A program made the translations under genes and the position numbers. The notes under the pieces are model-generated. The model saw nothing but the letters and a program-made list of their open reading frames with translations, had not been told where the DNA came from and ran no database searches. From Doris montereyensis (lineage: Eukaryota; Mollusca; Gastropoda; Nudibranchia; Dorididae), in NCBI GenBank assembly GCA_037039925.1, contig JAXRKP010000572.1, positions 43,501 through 107,500 on the forward strand: a stretch of DNA of 64,000 bases. Direction: 5' to 3'. This document shows positions 55,380 through 64,000 of this stretch, piece by piece (the first letter of the stretch is position 1; each line of letters begins with the position of its first letter).

Positions 55380-58370
55380 GCAAACTGCTTTGGTGTTAAA
55401 TTTACAATTTTTTCTGACTTTATGAAGCTAGCAAGGAACTTTTTAGTAGTAATAGTATTAGTAGTGCTCATTTGAAAGTCAAGTATCTTCTTATGAATCA
55501 TTGGCTCTGCTGTCTGGAAAGCACACACATGCTCCTTCAGTATTGGCAGAGCAGAAGCATAAAAGCTAAAAATCAAACTAGTCTTGGGAAAATTTGTAAA
55601 AAAAGCCTATCAATAATTCTTTGCTTTCGCATCTTATTCTTATTGTCCTTGTTTAGCGATTTGAACATTGTTTTCCTCAGGCGCTGAAAAATCTGGTTTA
55701 TCTCAATGCATGTAGCAGCTGACTGAGAGTTGACAGCCTAAGATGTCCAACAGTCTGAGAGTTGACAGCCTAAGATGTCCAACAGTCTGACTGAGAGTTG
55801 ACAACCTAAGGATGTCCAACAGTCTGAGAGTTGACAACCCAAGGATGTCCAACAGTCTGAGAGTTGACAACCTAAGATGTCCAACAGTCTGACTGAGAGT
55901 TGACAGCCTAAGATGTCCAACAGTCTGAGAGTTGACAAGAGTTGACAGCCTAAGGATGTCCAACAGTCTGAGAGTTGACAACCCAAGATGTCCAACAGTC
56001 TGAGAGTTGACAGCCTAAGATGTCCAACAGTCTGAGAGTTGACAGCCTAAGATGTCCAACAGTCTGAGAGTTGACAACCTAAGATGTCCAACAGTCTGAG
56101 AGTTGACAACCTAAGATGTCCAACAGTCTGAGAGTTGACAACCTAAGATGTCCAACAGTCTGAGAGTTGACAGCCTAAGATGTCCAACAGTCTGAGAGTT
56201 GACAGCCTAAGATGTCCAACAGTCTGAGAGTTGACAACCTAAGATGTCCAACAGTCTGAGAGTTGACAACCTAAGATGTCCAACAGTCTGAGAGTTGACA
56301 GCCTAAGATGTCCAACAGTCTGAGAGTTGACAACCTAAGATGTCCAACAGTCTGAGAGTTGACAACCTAAGGATGTCCAACAGTCTGAGAGTTGACAACC
56401 TAAGGATGTCCAACAGTCTGAGAGTTGACAACCCAAGGATGTCCAACAGTCTGAGAGTTGACAGCCTAAGATGTCCAACAGTCTGAGAGTTGACAGCCTA
56501 AGATGTCCAACAGTCTGAGAGTTGACAACCCAAGGATGTCCAACAGTCTGAGAGTTGACAGCCTAAGATGTCCAACAGTCTGAGAGTTGACAGCCTAAGA
56601 TGTCCAACAGTCTGAGAGTTGACAGCCTAAGATGTCCAACAGTCTGAGAGTTGACAGACCTAAGATGTCCAACAGTCTGAGAGTTGACAACCTAAGGATG
56701 TCCAACAGTCTGAGAGTTGACAACCTAAGATGTAAGATGTCCAACAGTCTGAGAGTTGACAACCTAAGGATGTCCAACAGTCTGAGAGTTGACAACCTAA
56801 GGATGTCCAACAGTCTGAGAGTTGACAACCTAAGATGTCCAACAGTCTGAGAGTTGACAGCCTAAGATGTCCAACAGTCTGAGAGTTGACAGCCTAAGAT
56901 GTCCAACAGTCTGAGTTGACAACCTGAGAGTTAAGATGTCCAACAGTCTGAGAGTTGACAGCCTAAGATGTCCAACAGTCTGAGAGTTGACAGCCTAAGA
57001 TGTCCAACAGTCTGAGAGTTGACAGCCTAAGATGACAACCTAAGATGTCCAACAGTCTGAGAGTTGACAGCCTAAGATGTCCAACAGTCTGAGAGTTGAC
57101 AGCCTAAGATGTCCAACAGTCTGAGAGTTGACAGACATGTATCATAGACGGATAACCATCTGTGAGGGATGAAGCGTTGAGGGGCACTGAACTTAATGTT
57201 GAAAAGATCACAGAGCTCTGACAAGATTTCTTTGGAGACAGACGACCACCTAAAGTCAGTGTTCAAATCATGAAACAATCTCTCCACCCAACCTTTAAAC
57301 GGCTCACAAAATTTCTTGACAGCATTGTGGACGTGATGACATGAGTCCCCATCTACATGTAACAGATGAGGAGTGCATGGTCCCTAAGACTAAGACGAGT
57401 TTCGACACCACTTTTGGCACTCTCATGACATTGCAGGAGTCAAGGAGACATGATTGAAGATTCTTCTATGGTATTGACTTAGTGTCCATGAGGTCTTTGA
57501 TAGCTTCAAAAATAGTAAAGGCATCTGTCTCTGTCTTAACTAACTCAATAGAAGCAAAATGTTCAATTACAACTTCTTGTTTGACTGGGCTAAAGTAGCT
57601 AACATTACAAGAACTGCTAACACTTTCTTGTTGTTGGATGAGTTGCTCCCTCATCTATGTTCAAAGAAAATGGAAATATTTTCATGTTACTGTTAGTGAC
57701 GATTCCTTTTGAGAAAAAGTCAGATACACCATATTGAAATTTGTATGCGGCTGTGCACCTAGCTAACGATACATTCGCAAGGGCCTTTGGATCCAGAGAA
57801 CATTCTCGAATCAATTCCACGAGTGGCACGAGCTTCGGAGCCACTGAAAAGGAGATGTTGTTCTCCGCCATCATACTCAGAATAATGGCTTCTAAATTTG
57901 CAGTCCGATCACTCAAAGGAATCAACCTACTTGTATCTACTCCATCACTAGATGAATTGGCTCTTCACCACTAGATCTATAAACATTGCTCTGGTTCTGG
58001 TTGACCTTTTTAAACAAAGGGAAAAGAGGAGAGTCTTGCTTGCAGCTTTTGTGAGAACTGACCACCAACAGTATAGTTCGTTTTTTTATGTTCTACATGA
58101 GAAATTTGTGCTTTGTTGACTGTAGACGGTCCACTAAGGCAACCTTGCCCTTTCCACCATAGTTGATCATATCATTGCAATATGAACACAGTGCTTTACC
58201 AGGAATGGCCAATTTTCCGATAGAGTCACCAAGTTTCACCTAACAGTCTGGAAATTTCCTTGCCTTTAACTCAACACTGATATCCAACCATTCAAATCTA
58301 AATTTGTTCTTAATTTTTTAGTCTATTGCCCTGACGCGACTAGCCTCGCATTTACCAAGAGTCTTCATGG
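55380..58370 (-). pseudogene. hAT-like transposase pseudogene with an internal minisatellite
   Basis: On the minus strand the order is: a zinc-finger-like block (GKALCSYCNDMINYGGKG ... STKH) near 58215-58105, ECSLDPKALANVSLARCTAA, KIFPFSLNIDEGA near 57670, a VIEHFASIELVKTETDAFTI block, DSCNVMR, HVDGD-SCHHVHNA near 57350 and FIPHRWLSVYDTCLSTLRLL at 57160-57105. After a 1.4-kb array it continues with SALPILKEHVCAFQTAEPMI (about 55545-55490), FLASFIKSEKIVNLTPKQF and FDVG. The D-S-x-N and R-W-L motifs are typical of hAT-like transposases. Many frame breaks make it inactive. The superfamily call is moderate; a related zinc-finger TTF-type family is possible. Confidence 0.7.
55712..57135. repeat. 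32- to 33-bp tandem repeat, about 44 copies, inside the hAT-like gene
   Basis: The plus unit is gagagttgacagcctaagat followed by gtccaacagtct; an extra g gives 33 bp. On the minus strand, 33-bp units read LSTLRLLDIL in frame. This is exactly the transposase sequence that follows RWLSVYDTC at the right edge. Transposase sequence resumes on the left edge. Confidence 0.95.
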
Positions 58371-58619
58371 TGCAAGATTTCTCAAAGTCCACCACCAAGG
58401 CAAGGCAACCACGCCGGGCCAAAAATTTAATAATTAAAAATAATCAAGTAAAATAAGACAGAGCCCACCTTGAAACAGTCAGAAATTTATCCAGATCAAG
58501 ATTATCTAGGTCTAGCACCTTAATTTCACCACAAAATTACTTTAATTATTCCTATCAAAATAGTAGTAATACCGAACATATGCAGTTGCGATACCATGAC
58601 ACGAGTACAAGTATCAATT

Positions 58620-58799
58620 TTGACTTCACTGGTCATTGATGAAAAGATTCATGAATTGAAAAGTGAATGAAAAATTTCCAAAAATCAGTGGATTAGTGGG
58701 AGATTGAGGAAACCGCGGAAGAGGCCAAAAAAGGAGGAAATTCCTCCTCTGACTCCAAAATCGCGGACTTCCGCGGATCTGCGGAAGACCATCACACTG
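58620..58799 (-). repeat. possible 5' end of the hAT-like element
   Basis: On the minus strand a segment starts cagtgtgatggtcttccgca and goes on with several cgcgg words and aatttcctcc-type palindromes (near 58734-58750 on the plus strand). CAGTG starts are common for hAT terminal repeats. No partner end is found, so the call is tentative. Confidence 0.35.
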
Positions 58800-59914
58800 G
58801 TCCACGGAATGTGCTGCTGTCTCGCATTTTATCATACATCAGTGGCTTTCTCTTTTTTTTTTTCTTTTTTTTTATGTGTTAAGTTTTTCTTTCCACATAT
58901 GCGGCACAATTCACCGACGGCAAAATGATGATTCTCTAGGGCGGGATCCATTCTATTACTAGATTTATTTGAAAAAATAAGAGGGGTCAGTAAAAATCTA
59001 TTGGATAAAGGAAAATCAGTTAAAAATGATGTATGGGCAAGGAAAACACGTTGCATGCGTACTTAACTTAGGCAAAAAAGGAAGTGGGTGGAGGAAGAAC
59101 GTTATAATATAACTTTGTAATGGTTTGTGACCGCATATTACTTTTTTCTAGTTAAGTGCGATAACCAATCTTTGAAATAAACTTATTTTTGTTAATTATA
59201 TTTGTGTAGTTTTTTTAGCAATTAGATAAAAATAATGACCAAAGCAAAAAAAAAAGAGAAATATACATCATGATTATGATACATATTAAAAATACTTTTT
59301 TCAGAAAAGTTACAAATCCAAGAGAAATGATACTTTCAAAGAGAACAGACAAGACGTTAATACTATTGTAGAAACAAAGACTGAGACAATCGGTATGAGA
59401 GAAGCGCTGTTATAGCGAGACAAAAAAGTGCAATTTTTTATAAAAATCTCAACGGGCCGATCAGCTACCCGGGAATCCAGCTGACCGTGCTTGACCTCTG
59501 ACAGGTGAGCGCACGTGGGTAATTAATAAGTTTTGCCGGCCACAACTTAGAGAGACGATTTGCTAAAGGAATTCGACGCTGTGACATGTGTTGATATTTA
59601 CCTATCTTTAATAAATCGATATTTGTTATGTTAATTTAAAAAATAAGTCACATTAAATAGTGTTAATATTTAAGAATCTTACAAATAAAAAACCCATTTC
59701 CTGTTAAAACACGGTTTCTCTTTGTTTCGTTATTAAGTTTAAGGATTTAATTACACCCCCGAAAGCGGAGTGGGAGGTGGGTGATATCAAACCTTTAAGA
59801 ATGACAATGAAAAGGATATATAACGGAAAACATGCCCAAAAATTGCCTTAAATATAAGAAGACATTAAAAAAATGTTTTTCTTGGACTACGCTCAACATG
59901 CCCAACTACTATGA
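58800..59914. other. AT-rich sequence, no gene recognised
   Basis: T-rich run near 58850-58875, an A-rich patch near 59245, and otherwise unique sequence. Confidence 0.4.
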
Positions 59915-60201
59915 AGCACACATACAGAAAATCAACTACACATATAAAATCAATTACACATCTATAAAATCCAAAACACACACACAAAATAAAATACACA
60001 CCTACAGAATCAAACACATATAAAATCAAAAACACACCTACAGAATCAAACAACCTACAAAATCAAATGCACACCTACAGAATCAAACACACACAAAATC
60101 AAAAACACATCTAAAAATCAAACACATACAAACAAAATCATCCACACACACATACAATCACAAAATAAAAATCAAACACACACACAAAATCAAACACACA
60201 C
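59915..60201. repeat. about 18- to 20-bp A/C-rich tandem repeat, left part
   Basis: Units of the type aaatcaaacacacacctaca with variable length. The array continues at 61581-61640 after the insertion. Confidence 0.85.
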
Positions 60202-61580
60202 TAGGCCTGGGCAAGACTCGCTGTTCTATTATTCGTTGTTACCAACTACCGTCTTCTGTGGTCTCGCGTTACTCGAGGAGCTGTAGCAAATACAATGAGT
60301 TTGCCTCGCCGGCCTTGCACATTTGCGACGGCAAATATGAACACTATCAACGAGAAAAGCGATAGCAGAAGACACAGTAGACAAGACCTAGTGAGAGACT
60401 AGTATTAACTGCTGTCACTGCCACCGTCGCAGAAGAAGGGGGTGTAGTAGTAACCCTCCCCCCCCCCCCACCTCATGTCTTACCCATGTCATGTATACTG
60501 ATGTGCCTCACTCATGGTCTCACTGCGCTGCCAGTGCGGCGCGTTGTTAGTGCCACTCACTTGTCTGGACTCAGCTCGTCATTACTCGTCAAGGTGAAGT
60601 AGTTACAACGTAGGTAGGTATCAAAACCGGTTTGGGGAGTTGGTGTTCATCACCTCTGGCCTTGTCAAGGTGAAGTAGTTACAACGTAGGTAGGTATCAA
60701 AACCGGTTTGGGGAGTTGGTGTTCATCACCTCTGGCCTTGTCAAGGTGAAGTACTTACAACGTAGGTAGGTATCAAAGCCGGTTTGGGGAGTTGGTGTTC
60801 ATCACCTCTGGCCTTGTCAAGGTGAAGTACTTACAACGTAGGTAGGTATCAAAGCCGGTTTGGGAGTTGGTGTTCATCACCTCTGGCCTTGTCAAGGTGA
60901 AGTAGTTACAACGTAGGTAGGTATCAAAACCGGTTTCGGGAGTTGGTGTTCATCACCTCTGGCCTTGTCAAGCAAAGTAGTTACAACGTAGGTAGGTATC
61001 AAAACCGGTTTGGGAGTTGGTGTTCATCACCTCTGGCCTTGTCAAGGTGAAGTACTTACAACGAGGTAGGTATCAAAACCGGTTTGGGGAGTTGGTGTTC
61101 ATCACCTCTGGCCTTGTCAAGGTGAAGTACTTAAAACGTAGGTAGGTATCAAAACCGGTTTGGGGAGTTGGTGTTCATCACCTCTGGCCTTGTCAAGGTG
61201 AAGTACTTACAACGTAGGTAGGTATCAAAACCGGTTTGGGGAGTTGGTGTTCATCACCTCTGGCCTTGTCAAGGTGAAGTAGTTACAACGTAGGTAGGTA
61301 TCAAAGCCGGTTTGGGGAGTTGGTGTTCATCACCTCTGGCCTTGTCAAGGTGAAGTACTTACAACGTAGGTAGGTATCAAAACCGGTTTGGGGAGTTGGT
61401 GTTCATCACCTCTGGCCTTGTCAAGGTGAAGTAGTTACAACGTAGGTAGGTATCAAAACCGGTTTCGGGAGTTGGTGTTCATCACCTCTGGTCTCAAGAC
61501 CGTGGTAGGATTCGAATGCAACCGATCAAAGCCCAGTATTTATTGGTATTGAGTAATGGCTCGAGGAGCGCCCAGGTCTA
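60202..61580. mobile_element. DNA transposon with internal 76-bp tandem repeats, inserted in a minisatellite
   Basis: The left end TAGGCCTGGGC and right end GCCCAGGTCTA are inverted repeats with one mismatch. The flanks are the same A/C-rich array on both sides. A TA target duplication is compatible. The interior is mostly twelve 76-bp units, plus short unique arms that each contain ctcgaggagc. No transposase gene is visible, so it is non-autonomous. Molluscan elements of the pearl type also carry internal tandem repeats. Confidence 0.7.
60587..61493. repeat. 76-bp tandem repeat, about 12 copies
   Basis: The unit contains gtcaaggtgaagtagttaca, acgtaggtaggtatcaaaac, cggtttggggagttggtgtt and catcacctctggcctt. 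Copies differ at few sites (gtagtt/gtactt, aaaacc/aaagcc), so the array is young or homogenised. Confidence 0.95.
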
Positions 61581-61640
61581 ACACACACCAACAAAATCAA
61601 ACATAATTAGACACAAAATCAAACACACACAAAATCAAGC
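61581..61640. repeat. A/C-rich tandem repeat, right part
   Basis: Units with aaaatcaaacacacac identical in type to 59915-60201. Confidence 0.8.
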
Positions 61641-62015
61641 CACTTATGAAAAGACAGAATTTTTTTTACCATTTTTCAATTTTAATTTTTATTATCGTTT
61701 GCTTTGGCAGGTAATCAGAGAGAAAGACATTAAATTGAAACACAAAACATAGTTACGGCCACATAATCTCCCCAGCAGTAATATCAAATATAAATTATGT
61801 TTTTCCTTTCTGGCTGGCAGATGTTACAAGATACAAAAAAATGGAAATTCATTTCTTTTTCTGTTCTCAACAGAAATCAAAGAGGTGATAAACAACAAAA
61901 TTCAATGTCAATCACAACCTTCAGGCATTCCCTTTCTGTCCTGTTAGAAAAATTTGGTCAACTCAAAGTCAAACAAATGTGGTGCCAGTACTACATGGAC
62001 CTAACATTTGACGGC
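61641..62015. other. unique sequence between arrays
   Basis: No gene recognised. The open frame that starts at 61797 runs into the next array and has no known domain. Confidence 0.4.
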
Positions 62016-62655
62016 ACAAAGTCATACCAATTACAAACAAACAAATACGGCACAAAGTCATACCAATTACAAACAAACAAATACGACACAAAGTTATACC
62101 AATTACAACAAACAAATACGGCACAAAGTTATACCAATTACAACAAACAAAACGACACAAAATCATACCAATTACAACAAACAAATACGACACAAAATCA
62201 TACCAATTACAAACAAACAAATACGGCACAAAGTCATACCAATTACAAACAAACAAATACACACAAAGTTATACCAATTACAAACAAACAAATACGACAC
62301 AAAGTTATACCAATTACAAACAAACAAATACGGCACAAAGTCATACCAATTACAAACAAACAAATACGACACAAAGTTATACCAATTACAAACAAACAAA
62401 TATACAATTACAAACACAAAGTCATACCAATTACAAACAAACAAATACGACACAAAGTTATACCAATTACAAACAAACAAATACGACACAAAGTCATACC
62501 AATTACAAACAAACAAATACGACACAAAGTTATACCAATTACAAACAAACAAATACGTACAAAGTTATACCAATTACAAACAAACAAATACGGCACAAAG
62601 TCATACCAATTACAAATAAACAAATACGACACAAAGTCATACCAATTACAAAATA
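62016..62655. repeat. 35- to 36-bp tandem repeat, about 18 copies
   Basis: The unit is cacaaagtcataccaattac followed by aaacaaacaaatacgg. Variants are gtc/gtt and cgg/cga. Open frames of up to 289 aa are artefacts. Confidence 0.95.
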
Positions 62656-63092
62656 AAAATCAATAAAAGAACGAGAAGAAAGATCTGGTAACACATACGA
62701 AAATAAAAATAAACATTTCATCTAATTGAATACAACACATTCATTATATCGTTCTGTAATCAAATTCCCCAAACTCTCTCTCTCACATACAAATGTGTGA
62801 AAAATAGAATAATGTTAAAAAAAAATCAACAGGCAAGATAATCAGAAACAGGTACATGAGACTATCCCCAGGATGGAAAGAAATAAAAAAATTTAATTCA
62901 CGTTTCTACTCATAAAGAAAGATTCTTTAAAACAATCGATAAAGGAAATCTAGAATTCTGATCCCTTAAAACAAAAAAATAAAAGAATAAAAAGGCAGCA
63001 ATTTTTAATTTCATCTCACATGAAAGTTGCTGGAAGCTGAAAGAAATCAATGCTTGAAGGAAGAACCCCAAAACAAGTCATCAGTGCCATTC
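62656..63092. other. unique AT-rich sequence
   Basis: Nothing recognised apart from short A runs and a CT run near 62776. Confidence 0.4.
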
Positions 63093-63550
63093 CCCTAATG
63101 CAAGAAAAAAGTTAAATTGTCAATTTTATTTTTATGGCCTAATGCAAGAAAAAAGTTAAATTGTCAATTTTATTTTTTTTATGGCCTAATGCAAGAAAAA
63201 AGTTAAATTGTCAATTTTATTTTTATAGCCTAATGCAAGAAAAAAGTTAAATGATCAAATTTGTTTTTTATGGCCTAATGCAAGAAAAAAGTCAATTGTC
63301 AAACTTGTTTTTTGCTAATACAAGAAAAAAAGCCAAATTGTCAAACTTGTTTTATGACTAATACAAGAAAAAAGCCAAATTGTCAAACTTGTTTTTATGG
63401 CTAATACAAGAAAAAAGCCAAATTGTCAAACTTGTTTTTATGGCTAATACAAGAAAAAAGCCAAATTGTCAAACTTGTTTTTATGGCTAATACAAGAAAA
63501 AAAGCCAAATTGTCAAACTTGTTTTTATGGCTAATACAAGAAAAAGGTGA
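63093..63550. repeat. 43- to 47-bp tandem repeat, about 10 copies, two sub-types
   Basis: The left units read cctaatgcaagaaaaaagtt; the right units read gctaatacaagaaaaaagcc. Both continue aaattgtcaa. The change of type is at about 63300, so the array grew at least twice. Confidence 0.92.
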
Positions 63551-64000
63551 AATTGATGGAAGTCCATATCTTTTTTTCTTCTTTTTTTGTCTTTTCTGTT
63601 TGTTTTGGCCCTCACGAGACGGAGATGCGACAATGTGTTATGGGGAAAATTGATCAGAAGAGGGGGAAGGGAGACAACCACAAATAAAACATGTTGCGTG
63701 ACTCCAGTCTATTGGTGGAATAAAAATAGCAATAGTTGTTTATCTTAAAAACATTCAACTGACTGAAAATCAAAACAAACATTATCAGTTAAAAAATGTG
63801 GAGCTTCTAATAAAATAAGTTGAATAGGGAGATGAAATAAATATATTAAAAAATCCCATAGGAGTAAAGACGAGACGAATACAACTGGGGGAAAAAATAT
63901 CTTCAGGCACCAGACGGGCATCCGCATCCGTTACCTCGTCATAAAAACAAGAGGGCATTATGAACCTTAAGGAATGTCGATAGCATGTTTTGTAGTGCAT
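63551..64000. other. window end, no gene recognised
   Basis: T-rich tract near 63570-63600 and unique sequence. A 71-aa minus-strand open frame reaches the window edge (64000-63785) without a domain I recognise. It could be a terminal exon, but nothing supports that. Confidence 0.35.

Noticed and set aside
63785..64000. Terminal exon of a gene entering from the right
   Set aside because: A 71-aa open frame reaches the edge, but no family match or splice acceptor could be supported.

Overview
This is eukaryotic, intron-containing DNA that looks like a repeat-rich invertebrate genome. A gastropod mollusc is my best guess. The basis is low GC, tRNA-derived SINEs, RTE-like LINEs, a BEL/Pao element, a satellite-carrying DNA transposon and scattered TCTAGATC-type motifs. 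The species is inference. No bacterial-type operon, CRISPR array or rRNA gene is visible.

Two conserved housekeeping genes can be recognised from short exons with GT-AG borders. SPCS1 (signal peptidase complex subunit 1) lies on the minus strand, with coding exons at 14109-14053, 12051-11992, 9342-9255 and 7129-6933. TMEM222 (DUF778/RTE1 family membrane protein) lies on the plus strand, with exons at 27854-27950, 32290-32374, 42551-42644, 48759-48881 and 51599-51683, and one short exon missing or only weakly visible. Their starts are about 13.7 kb apart and they are transcribed divergently. Both contain single-base indels that break the frame inside otherwise conserved exons. This points to residual assembly errors, or less likely to decay.

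Mobile DNA: an RTE-like LINE about 3.3 kb long sits in TMEM222 intron 4 (43140-46500), interrupted by a fragment that looks like an RNase H domain. LINE fragments lie at 2900-3750, 8936-9225 (minus) and 14513-15183. A degraded BEL/Pao element (about 15184-18712) abuts the last LINE fragment. A hAT-like transposase pseudogene lies on the minus strand (58370-55380). A DNA transposon filled with 76-bp repeats lies at 60202-61580. A 1.2-kb element with about 100-bp inverted ends lies at 26154-27353. There are also at least three SINE copies.

By my own boundary estimates, about half of the window is tandem repeats: around forty largely unrelated arrays with units of 10-76 bp. The largest is a 7.5-kb array of 13-bp units in a TMEM222 intron. 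Most long open frames in the window are read-throughs of such arrays and are not genes.

The most interesting pattern is where the arrays start. Several have units that are internal pieces of mobile-element coding sequence (BEL/Pao gag and protease, hAT transposase), with the element continuing on both sides. Adjacent arrays interleave at their borders. Three TMEM222 acceptor sites sit at the end of repeated acceptor-like or pyrimidine-rich units. I read the region as a nursery of minisatellites seeded in mobile elements and introns. Assembly artefacts need to be excluded first.
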